A DNA stretch of 61,979 bases from an uncultured Actinomycetes bacterium. Lineage in GTDB: Bacteria > Actinomycetota > Actinomycetes > Nanopelagicales > Nanopelagicaceae. Every line of letters begins with the position of its first letter. The first letter of the stretch is position 1. The stretch is taken from positions 1 through 61,979 of the forward strand of contig CAIKCJ010000009.1 of the NCBI GenBank assembly GCA_903825945.1. The letters are read 5' to 3'. Below are positions 50,633 to 58,136 of the stretch, piece by piece. The translations under genes were made by a program, and so were the position numbers. The notes under the pieces were generated by a model, which had not been told where the DNA came from, ran no database searches, and saw only the letters and a list, made by a program, of their open reading frames with translations.

Positions 50633-51073
50633 TTACTTTGCTGCGAAGGTAAAAGGAATTACCTGATCTTGTGAGCGATCTGCTGCAGCTGTGTGATCGT
50701 TAGAGATATAGAAAACACATGTTGTGTGAACACAATCTGCATTTGTGAAGTATGGGACTGGGTGTTCTAGCACCTTGCCTGCTGCTGATGTTGCACCCTG
50801 TGCGATATCAGCTTTAGCAGCGCTTACCCACGCTTGAGTTGTCTGATCTGAATCACAGACTGTAGGAGCAGCACCCTTAGTTGTTGGAGCCATGCACTCT
50901 TGAATGTATAGGCCATTCTTTGCTGGCATCTTTGCAAACTTAAATGTAACGACGCCGCCTTTTTGAGCAATGTTTTTGAGTGGTGTTGCTGTAACAGTTG
51001 CCTTTGCGTTAGCAAGAGGCGCTGCTGCAATCACAAGAGCGATTGAGAGACCTGCGATCATCTTCTTTTTCAT
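50633..51073 (-). CDS. Secreted protein of neocarzinostatin-like fold, heme-locus paralogue 1
   Basis: 146 aa. Signal peptide MKKKMIAGLSIALVIAAAPLANA. The mature part is beta-rich with two cysteine pairs (IQECMAP...TVCDSD and NADCVHTTCVFYI), the arrangement of neocarzinostatin, whose second pair sits in DCTTAACQV. It ends with DHTAAADRSQDQVIPFTF. No enzyme motif. It lies just before a similar gene and a heme-type ABC transporter. A role in binding heme or another iron ligand outside the cell is inference. Confidence 0.75.
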   Translation of the reverse strand: MKKKMIAGLSIALVIAAAPLANAKATVTATPLKNIAQKGGVVTFKFAKMPAKNGLYIQECMAPTTKGAAPTVCDSDQTTQAWVSAAKADIAQGATSAAGKVLEHPVPYFTNADCVHTTCVFYISNDHTAAADRSQDQVIPFTFAAK

Positions 51074-51106
51074 TGTTTTCCTCTTTTATCTTCTGTGTAT
51101 AGGGGG

Positions 51107-51619
51107 TTATTTGGAAAAATTGAGTGGAACATGCGCATCGTGTGTGCGATCTTGGGTGCGTAAGTGATCTGCGCGAATGTAGACGGCACAAGCGGTTTTG
51201 CGGCAATCAAGTGTGCCTATCATCGGAGATACCTTGAGATTGACCTTAAATGTGCCACCGGCACCGTACGGGATTGCGAGGCCACGACCATAGCTTGGTG
51301 GGTTAGACGAGATCCAAAAGCTGGCGGCAGATGCACCTGATTGATTTACTCCGCCACCACATGGACTTGGAAGAAGTGTTGGCGCAACCACTTTGCACAT
51401 TGCCACATAAATTCCGACAGTTGTATCAAATCCCTTTCCGGTGACTACCAATGTATCGCCACTTTTTACTCCACTGACTTTTGAGACTGTGAGTGTCTGG
51501 CCCTGAAGGCCAACTGTGGAGCTGGGGTTGCTTGCTGCAAATGTGGCTGCTGTACTTGTTGCGGTGAGCGCCAGAAGTGCGGTGAGCAATGCAGCGCTGC
51601 GAACTAATTTCATATCCAT
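51107..51619 (-). CDS. Secreted protein of neocarzinostatin-like fold, heme-locus paralogue 2
   Basis: About 170 aa from the ATG at 51619 (or 51613). Signal peptide MKLVRSAALLTALLALTATS ending in A-rich sequence. The core begins LTVSKVSGVKSGDTLVVTGKGF, a typical Ig-like opening of the neocarzinostatin family. The cysteine pairs are YVAMCKVV...LPSPCGGG and TLDCRKTACAVYI. It ends DHLRTQDRTHDAHVPLNF, closely like its paralogue. It is divergent from the binding-protein gene (77 nt between starts), so both may share one control region. Confidence 0.78.
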   Translation of the reverse strand: MDMKLVRSAALLTALLALTATSTAATFAASNPSSTVGLQGQTLTVSKVSGVKSGDTLVVTGKGFDTTVGIYVAMCKVVAPTLLPSPCGGGVNQSGASAASFWISSNPPSYGRGLAIPYGAGGTFKVNLKVSPMIGTLDCRKTACAVYIRADHLRTQDRTHDAHVPLNFSK

Positions 51620-51696
51620 AATGTACTTGGCGCGTGCGATTCTTGCTCCGACACTTTTCTCACCACTGTCGGTCAAGACAGTGCGATAATTATTTC

Positions 51697-52629
51697 ATGA
51701 TGCGCCAGAGTCGGTTATTCGCAATCTCCACGCTCATAGCCACAGCTCTTCTCTCGTTATACATAACACCGAGCCAGGCAGTGTCGGCTAAAAATGTGAC
51801 CAATATTTCTGACACAGATATCGCACTTCCGATTATTCATAGTGGTGAAACCCCGAAATACAAGCGAGTCGTAGCACTAGCCGATGGCAGTGCAGAAATT
51901 ATTGCCGCACTCGGTTATAAAAACATTTTGGTAGGACGCGATATCGCCTCAACCATGCCAGCACTCGCTCAAGTACCTATCGATGAATCTGCCATGCAGG
52001 TATCGTCAGAAACGGTTCTCTCGCAAAGCCCTGATCTCATCTTTATCGATTCGAATACGAGCCCAGCTACTGCACTTGCGACCTTCAAACAATCGCACAT
52101 CCCGATGATCACAATTAGCGACTCTTACTCGCTCAGTGCAATTGTGTCTAAAGAGGTGGCGATCGCAAACGCTTTGGGTGTTCCTAAAGCTGGCGTGCTC
52201 TTGGCATCGCAAGTTCAAGCACTGCACTATCCAAGTACTGGCATCAAAGTTGCATTTCTCTACCTGCGTGGCACCGCTTCTATCTATTTGATCGGTGGAG
52301 CGGGATCTGGCGCGGACTCATTACTAAAAGCCACCGGCTTTACCGATGTGGGTGCTGCGCAACTTAAACTCCCTTTCAATGCGCTTACCTCTGAAGAGTT
52401 AATCAAACTCCAACCGGATGTTCTGCTCCTGATGACTAAGGGACTTGTTTCGGTGGGTGGCATTAATGGATTGGTGCAGATTCCCGGAATCGCCCAAACA
52501 CCCGCAGGTAAGAATCGCGCCGTAGTAACGGTGGATGACTCACTCCTGCTTTCATTTGGTCCTAGAAGTGTTCCCATGGCGCGAGCACTTCGTCCCCTTC
52601 TCATCGCTGCAGCGAAGAAGAGTGCGTAA
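51697..52629 (+). CDS. ABC transporter heme/metal-chelate-binding protein (HmuT-like)
   Basis: 310 aa from the ATG at 51697. The signal peptide has no lipobox cysteine. The family (PF01497-type) pattern is clear: KRVVALADGSAEIIAALGYKN, LVGRDIAST and LIGGAGSGADSLLKATGFTDVG. This resembles heme-binding HmuT of corynebacteria more than B12 or siderophore proteins, but ligand choice is inferred. It is followed 3 nt later by a FecCD permease. Confidence 0.85.
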   Translation: MMRQSRLFAISTLIATALLSLYITPSQAVSAKNVTNISDTDIALPIIHSGETPKYKRVVALADGSAEIIAALGYKNILVGRDIASTMPALAQVPIDESAMQVSSETVLSQSPDLIFIDSNTSPATALATFKQSHIPMITISDSYSLSAIVSKEVAIANALGVPKAGVLLASQVQALHYPSTGIKVAFLYLRGTASIYLIGGAGSGADSLLKATGFTDVGAAQLKLPFNALTSEELIKLQPDVLLLMTKGLVSVGGINGLVQIPGIAQTPAGKNRAVVTVDDSLLLSFGPRSVPMARALRPLLIAAAKKSA

Positions 52630-52632
52630 CCG

Positions 52633-53625
52633 ATGACGCTCAAAACTAAGAAAATCATGATTTATATCGGCGCCTTACTAGTGATGTTGGCGCTCTTTAT
52701 TCTCTCGCTCACTACCGGAATTGTTCATATCCACGAATCGCTTTGGTCGCTGATCGGCAAGAACAACGTTGATGCAACTACTGTCTGGCAGCTGCGCTTT
52801 CCACGCGCACTTGGCGCAATCATTATCGGCGCAGGGCTGGGAATAGCTGGTTCAATCGCACAGGGAATATTCCGCAACCCGCTAGCAGAGCCAACTCTGA
52901 TTGGTTTATCAAGTGGAGCAACGCTCGGCACTATCGCTGTCATAGCTACTGGAGTGGGGACATTCGCAACCCGCACAATCGTTGCGGCCGCAGTGCTCGG
53001 CGCAGCTCTTACCGCACTACTCGTGCAATGGCTAGCACCAGCCCGTGGCTTTGGATTCTTGCTCACCGGTATTGCACTCTCCTCAATTCTGACCTCTGTT
53101 GCAGGTTTATTAATAAGCATGTCCGCCAAACCAGGAATTCAATCTCTTTCGTTCTGGGACTTCGGATCGCTCTCACTTCTCAACAACTCAACAGTTGGAA
53201 TGATTGCGCCATATATTGAGGTCGGAATTATCACGGCCTTCTTTGTAGCCAGACGTTTAGATATCTACTCACTTGGCGATCACTCAGCTCATTACATGGG
53301 AGTAAATCCACGCCGGCTTCGCTTGTGGGCTGTACTAGCTCTAGCATTTTTGGTTGGCGCATCAGTAAGTGCAGTTGGCTCTATTGCATTCTTGGGACTC
53401 TTGGTTCCACATATCGTGCGATTGATGATTGGGCCAGCGCATCGTCGCATGCTCTCGCTTAGCGGTTTAATTGGAGCGTGTGTTCTCCTGCTTGCAGATT
53501 TATTGGCCCGCACACTCTTTGAGCCGAACGAAATTCCGTTAGGGCTTCTTACATCGCTCTTAGGCGCACCTGCTCTTATTGTCTTGTTGCGCTTAAAGCG
53601 AGAATCATGGGTGAGCCATGATTGA
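52633..53625 (+). CDS. FecCD-family ABC permease (HmuU-like)
   Basis: 330 aa, about nine to ten hydrophobic segments. RFPRALGAIIIGAGLGIAGS, RNPLAEPTLIGLSSGA and GSIAFLGLLVPHIVRLMIGP are the standard FecCD blocks, the last being the contact with the ATPase. It imports heme, siderophores or cobalamin. It overlaps the ATPase gene by 8 nt. Confidence 0.93.
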   Translation: MTLKTKKIMIYIGALLVMLALFILSLTTGIVHIHESLWSLIGKNNVDATTVWQLRFPRALGAIIIGAGLGIAGSIAQGIFRNPLAEPTLIGLSSGATLGTIAVIATGVGTFATRTIVAAAVLGAALTALLVQWLAPARGFGFLLTGIALSSILTSVAGLLISMSAKPGIQSLSFWDFGSLSLLNNSTVGMIAPYIEVGIITAFFVARRLDIYSLGDHSAHYMGVNPRRLRLWAVLALAFLVGASVSAVGSIAFLGLLVPHIVRLMIGPAHRRMLSLSGLIGACVLLLADLLARTLFEPNEIPLGLLTSLLGAPALIVLLRLKRESWVSHD

Positions 53626-54220
53626 GATTAAGAACGTTTCATTTAGCCGTGGCAAGAAATTGGTACTGATTAATTTTTCTGCAACTTTCAATACTGGAGA
53701 AGCAGTGCTCGTCACTGGCCCCAATGGCTCTGGCAAGACAACGATGCTTCAGTTAATTGGTGGCTTATTGCAACCAGATTCTGGTGAAATCGCTATCGAT
53801 GGGAAGAAGCTGGCAGAGCTAAACGTTAAAGAGCAAGCTACTTTGCGCTCGGTCGCCCCAGCCCGTCGCTCTTTTGCGCTGGCATTCACGGTGGCCCAAG
53901 TCTTGGAGTTTGTGCCTAAAAAGAGGCGAGCTACGCATATTCCACTCGTTATTGACTCACTTGGACTCACAGAGCTTCTAGGTCAGAATGTCACAGAACT
54001 CTCTACGGGCCAGATCGAGCGAGTCAGCTTGGCCTTGGCCTTGAGCCAAGAAGCTGAGTATTACTTGTTAGACGAGCCGTTTAGCGCACAAGATCAGTTC
54101 TATACAGAGGCAATAGTTAATCTATTAACGCAGATTAAAAAGACGAAGGGCGTCCTCGTTATTAGCCATAACCAGGACGCCCTTGCGAAATATTTCGATA
54201 GAGAGATTAGCCTCGCTTAG
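53618..54220 (+). CDS. ABC transporter ATPase (HmuV-like), short form
   Basis: 200 aa, clearly shorter than the 255-270 aa usual for HmuV/FecE. Walker A GPNGSGKTTML and Walker B YLLDEPFSAQD are intact. The signature is LSTGQ instead of LSGGQ. The region between Walker A and the signature is compressed: a Q-loop equivalent is hard to see (RSVAPARRSFALAFTV). It overlaps the permease start to end and runs 14 nt into the convergent helicase gene. Confidence 0.88.
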   Translation: MIEIKNVSFSRGKKLVLINFSATFNTGEAVLVTGPNGSGKTTMLQLIGGLLQPDSGEIAIDGKKLAELNVKEQATLRSVAPARRSFALAFTVAQVLEFVPKKRRATHIPLVIDSLGLTELLGQNVTELSTGQIERVSLALALSQEAEYYLLDEPFSAQDQFYTEAIVNLLTQIKKTKGVLVISHNQDALAKYFDREISLA

Positions 54221-56111
54221 GCTTTGGACGGCCTGCGCTCTTCTTTTTGAATCCACCAGCTGATGCTGGCTTCTTCTTAAAACCACCAGCAGATGCAGCA
54301 GCCTTACCAACGCGTGCGCGTGATTCTGCCTTCTCCATTGCGATGCGCTTTTCAAGCGGCATACGTGCTGTTGATTTTGGTGCACGGTCTAGACCTTCGA
54401 CGCGACCACGGTTGCCAGCTTTCGGAGCGCGCTCATCGCGTGAATCACGGACTGGGCGTGCATCACGACTGTCACGACTGTCGCGGGTATCTCGTGAATC
54501 GCGGGTATCTCGTGAATCGCGAGCTGCCGGACGTGCCTTCTCTTCCCACTTCTTTGGAGCGCTGCGGAATGGACGACCACCTTGCGATGGGCGCTCACTG
54601 CGAGCAGGACGATCTTCGCTCTGTGCGCGGAATGATTGGGCTGGACGTTCTGATCGCTCTGATCGCTCTGGACGGAATGAACGTTCTTGACGCTCTAGCG
54701 TGCGATCAGCTTTGGTGAATGTACGTGGTGCGCTCTCATGTGATGACGAGCGCTCGGTGCGATCTGTGCGCTCTGAGCGATCTTCGCCGAACTTACGCTC
54801 GGTGCGAACTGGACGCTCTTCGCGTCCGCCACCAGCGCTACGTGGGCGGAAGTTGCCTTCGCGTGGAGTGCGGTTGCGAGAACCTGGCTTACGATCACTG
54901 CGAGATGACTTTTCGGCCTCTACGATAACTGGAATTCCAGAAGGCTCTTGTGCACCTGTGATCTGGACGAGCGTGGTGTCACCAGGGCGGACTTGGTTTT
55001 CGATCAACTTCACCGCTGCCCGGTTAGTGATTCCAAAGACTGCCTTCTTCTGCTTGTGTGTAGCAAGAGTGACGACTGTTCCTGTTGCGCCAGCACGAGC
55101 TGTACGGCCTGCACGGTGTAGATAATCCTTGTGATCTGCTGGAGCATCGACGTGCACAACAAGTGAAACATCATCAACGTGGATACCGCGAGCAGCAACA
55201 TCGGTTGCTACAAGTGCGTTAGCGCGACCATCTTTAAATGCTTTAAGAACGCGGGTGCGTTGTGCCTGAGACTTGCCACCATGGAGTACGCCAACTGGTA
55301 CACCGCTACGAAGCATCTTGTCGGCCAACTTATCTGCGCCATGCTTTGTGCGTACGAAGAAAATTGTGCGACCTTCGCGAGCAGCAATTTGTGTTGATAC
55401 TTCATCCTTATGACCTTGATCCATGATCAAGATGTGGTGTTGCATATCAACTGAACGAGATTTTTCATTCTCAAGTGAGTGAGTGATTGGATCTTTGAGG
55501 AAGCGCTTAACAAGTGCATCTACATCGCGATCAAGAGTTGCTGAGAATAAGAGGCGCTGACCATTGTCTTTAGTAAGTGACAAGATCTCTTTAACGACAG
55601 GCAAGAAGCCCATGTCAGCCATCTGATCTGCTTCATCAAGAACAGTGACCATGACATCTGAAAGATCAATGTGCTTCTTTTCGAGAAGGTCGATTAAACG
55701 TCCTGGGGTTGCAACGATGATAGGAACGCCGCGCTTAAGAGCTTGGATCTGGCCGATGTAAGAAAGGCCACCAGCGACAACTTGTGATGAGAGACCAATG
55801 CGGCGTGAAAGTGGAGAAACAACTTCGTTGATCTGCACTGCGAGTTCACGGGTAGGAGAAAGGATGAGTCCTAGTGGCTTATGAGGCTTGGCGGTACGAC
55901 CGTTAAGGCGGGTCATCATGGCCAAGCTAAAAGCGAGGGTCTTGCCAGAGCCGGTCTGACCGCGGCCAAGGACATCGCGTCCGCCGATTGCGTCAGGAAG
56001 TGTTGCACTCTGGATAGGGAATGGAGATGTTTTGCCTTCTGCTTCTAGTGCATCGCACAGGGCAGGAGTAACTCCAAGAGAACGGAAAGTGATTTCAGGC
56101 GAATTAGACAT
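54207..56111 (-). CDS. DEAD-box RNA helicase with long basic repeat tail
   Basis: 634 aa from the ATG at 56111. The core (1-380) has a Q-motif FRSLGVTPALCDALEAEG, GQTGSGKT, PTRELAVQI, VLDEAD, SAT and HRAGRTARAG. The tail is over 200 residues of Arg/Asp/Ser/Glu-rich repeats (RDSRDTRDSRDTRD and similar) ending in two SAGGFKKK units. It unwinds structured RNA and likely helps ribosome assembly or cold growth. The tail should bind RNA and could support condensation. Several tail segments are recent DNA duplications. Confidence 0.94.
   Translation of the reverse strand: MSNSPEITFRSLGVTPALCDALEAEGKTSPFPIQSATLPDAIGGRDVLGRGQTGSGKTLAFSLAMMTRLNGRTAKPHKPLGLILSPTRELAVQINEVVSPLSRRIGLSSQVVAGGLSYIGQIQALKRGVPIIVATPGRLIDLLEKKHIDLSDVMVTVLDEADQMADMGFLPVVKEILSLTKDNGQRLLFSATLDRDVDALVKRFLKDPITHSLENEKSRSVDMQHHILIMDQGHKDEVSTQIAAREGRTIFFVRTKHGADKLADKMLRSGVPVGVLHGGKSQAQRTRVLKAFKDGRANALVATDVAARGIHVDDVSLVVHVDAPADHKDYLHRAGRTARAGATGTVVTLATHKQKKAVFGITNRAAVKLIENQVRPGDTTLVQITGAQEPSGIPVIVEAEKSSRSDRKPGSRNRTPREGNFRPRSAGGGREERPVRTERKFGEDRSERTDRTERSSSHESAPRTFTKADRTLERQERSFRPERSERSERPAQSFRAQSEDRPARSERPSQGGRPFRSAPKKWEEKARPAARDSRDTRDSRDTRDSRDSRDARPVRDSRDERAPKAGNRGRVEGLDRAPKSTARMPLEKRIAMEKAESRARVGKAAASAGGFKKKPASAGGFKKKSAGRPKPKRG
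54463..54516. repeat. Short perfect tandem duplications in the helicase tail
   Basis: TCACGACTG occurs twice in tandem (54463-54480) and TCGCGGGTATCTCGTGAA twice in tandem (54481-54516). Both are multiples of three and encode Arg-Asp-Ser/Thr units. Confidence 0.93.
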
Positions 56112-56278
56112 AGCTATACCAATCGAGACATAGATGCGTGTCTCGTGGTGCTTAGTGATTAAGACTCGCAAACGGACGTGAGTTCACTTTCAAGTGAAGA
56201 ATCAGAGGTCCTCATTAAATGCTTGGCTATATCGGGGGAAGTAGCCAGCGTGTCGCGGATGCAACACCTAATTGTAAC

Positions 56279-57001
56279 CTACTTAATAACCGACCTGCGC
56301 CATTGGGCATAACGCTGCGCGAGCTCGTCGTTAGCCTCAATACTTGCTGGCAGATTCGTAGCGCCGAGCGCACGCGCCAGCAAGAGATCGGCGAACTCTG
56401 GATTGCGTGCAAGCACAGGCCCGTGAAGGTAGGTACCAAATACGTTGCCGCTCACAGCGCCATCAACGCCAGCTATGCCATCAACGCCAGCTATGCCATT
56501 GCCGTTACCTGCAATGACCCTGCCGAAAGGGGTCGCATCGCTACCGAGCGTTGTGACGCCGCCATGATTTTCAAAACCCGTCAGTGGCTCAGCGAAAAAT
56601 TTAGACTTTATAGCAATATCACCAACTAATCTGCGAGAGCCTGGCGCAGTCGTGACATCAAGTAACCCAAGACCTTCGACAGTTTCGTCGCGAGAGATGA
56701 ATGTCGAGCCAAGAATTTGAAATCCTGCGCAGATTGCCAGGACTACGGCGCCCTTCTTGACTGCCTTGTTGAGCGCCATCTTCTTTTTCATGGCCTCGAG
56801 TGAAAGAGCTTGCGCAGCATCTTCGGCACCGCCGAGCAGATAAATATCACCAGTACTTGGGAGCTCATCTGGATATGAAATATCGGTGATGCGAGCCTTG
56901 ATACCAGCCAGCTTGGCACGGAAGGCAAGTACATCTGCATTGCCACGGTCGCCATACGTACCCAGGAGTTCGTTGTGAATGCGAATAATTTCTAGCATCA
57001 C
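56279..57001 (-). CDS. gatD: Lipid II isoglutaminyl synthase, glutaminase subunit
   Basis: 240 aa, class I amidotransferase of the CobB/CobQ-like type. The nucleophile is Cys91 (LAICAGFQILG), and His193 is in GTYLHGPVL. It frees ammonia from glutamine for MurT, which amidates the D-Glu of lipid II. Residues 169-180 contain GIAGVD twice, from an 18-bp duplication in a surface loop. It overlaps murT by 4 nt. Confidence 0.93.
   Translation of the reverse strand: MMLEIIRIHNELLGTYGDRGNADVLAFRAKLAGIKARITDISYPDELPSTGDIYLLGGAEDAAQALSLEAMKKKMALNKAVKKGAVVLAICAGFQILGSTFISRDETVEGLGLLDVTTAPGSRRLVGDIAIKSKFFAEPLTGFENHGGVTTLGSDATPFGRVIAGNGNGIAGVDGIAGVDGAVSGNVFGTYLHGPVLARNPEFADLLLARALGATNLPASIEANDELAQRYAQWRRSVIK
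56462..56497. repeat. 18-bp perfect tandem duplication within gatD
   Basis: ATCAACGCCAGCTATGCC occurs twice without change. It stays in frame and duplicates six residues (GIAGVD) near residue 170. Confidence 0.95.
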
Positions 57002-58119
57002 ATCACCAACCCAAAGAAGGCGGTGTAAGCAGCCAAGACTGAGACTTCGTTGCTGCGAGTCAGAGGTAGCGCTTGCTCAAATGTTTCTACAACAACCGAT
57101 TCGATCCCCTGCACGTGTAAGCGATAAGCCATATCGAGTGCACGCTCACCACAGACAATCACGTTCTTACCTTTAAGTGCCGCGAAGGAGACATCCCAGA
57201 GCCATGACGTATCAATGCCATCAACTTGGCGGGCGTTGAGGATAAGAATGACATCGCTCTTATGTTGACCAGCTAGGGCTTCGGTCCAGGAGGCAGGATT
57301 TTTTGTGAGACGAATATAAGCAGTCTTCTCGCCATAGTTTTTGGTTACAGAGCGTTCGAGCTCTTCTTGACTAAATTCAATCGGAGGTGCACCTAGCGCT
57401 TCTGCCACAACATTAGCCAGAGTCGCATTGCGATAAGCAGCGTTTCCCTTTGGGAATTTGCGATCTGTAATCTTATTTGTCAGCCCACAGACGCATGAAT
57501 ATTTATCGCCCACCCACACTAAGTATTTGCCGCAGCGAGGACAGACTGCGCCATCTTGATGCTTGCGTCCACCGAATGACACACGAACAACGTTATGAGC
57601 TTGGGCCATCGCATAGTTGATATATGGGTCATCGATATCACCGATGAATAGTGTGTTTTCGGCGTCGGCGCACTCAACGTGCCAGCGATCGGCCACTCGC
57701 TTCACTTCATGCATACGATGAAGCTGATCTCGAGTGAGGTTGAGCAGTAAGACAATTTCAGGATCGCATTGCGCAATCACTGATGGTAAGTGAAGTTCAT
57801 CAATCTCGAGAACTGCATACGGCGCTTTACTCATCAGGGCATTTGCAGCGCCCCATGAAAGATTAGAACCCGAGCCACTTGTTGTTACTTCACCGAGTTG
57901 ACGAACTATCCCTGCAACGGCTTTAGTTGTTGAGGTCTTACCGTTAGTGCCAGAGACTAAGACGATTTTCTTCTTGGCAGCCAGCAACGCAATTGCATCA
58001 GGTTGAAACTTCAGGAGAATTCGTCCAGAGAGAGTCTCGCCCTTGTTACCGACAGCCTTTGAGGCAGCGCTAGCCGTTTTGGCTACAGCGATTCCTAGCA
58101 GCAGTCGTAGATCGGGCAC
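56998..58119 (-). CDS. murT: Lipid II isoglutaminyl synthase, Mur-ligase subunit
   Basis: 373 aa from a GTG. The Mur-ligase ATP loop is VSGTNGKTSTTKAVAG (54-69). A zinc ribbon with four cysteines (CPRCGKYLVW...YSCVCG, about 193-211) is the MurT insertion. A C-terminal DUF1727 domain completes it. With GatD it makes D-isoglutamine in peptidoglycan. The N-terminus is hydrophobic (LLLGIAVAKTASAASKAVG), fitting a membrane-near site where lipid II is made. Confidence 0.94.
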   Translation of the reverse strand: MPDLRLLLGIAVAKTASAASKAVGNKGETLSGRILLKFQPDAIALLAAKKKIVLVSGTNGKTSTTKAVAGIVRQLGEVTTSGSGSNLSWGAANALMSKAPYAVLEIDELHLPSVIAQCDPEIVLLLNLTRDQLHRMHEVKRVADRWHVECADAENTLFIGDIDDPYINYAMAQAHNVVRVSFGGRKHQDGAVCPRCGKYLVWVGDKYSCVCGLTNKITDRKFPKGNAAYRNATLANVVAEALGAPPIEFSQEELERSVTKNYGEKTAYIRLTKNPASWTEALAGQHKSDVILILNARQVDGIDTSWLWDVSFAALKGKNVIVCGERALDMAYRLHVQGIESVVVETFEQALPLTRSNEVSVLAAYTAFFGLVM

Positions 58120-58136
58120 GAGCTCAGTCTAAACGT

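Noticed and set aside
54247-54718. Two Arg/Ser-rich frames on the plus strand in the helicase tail
   Set aside because: They are mirror readings of the RD repeats with no start signal or independent support.
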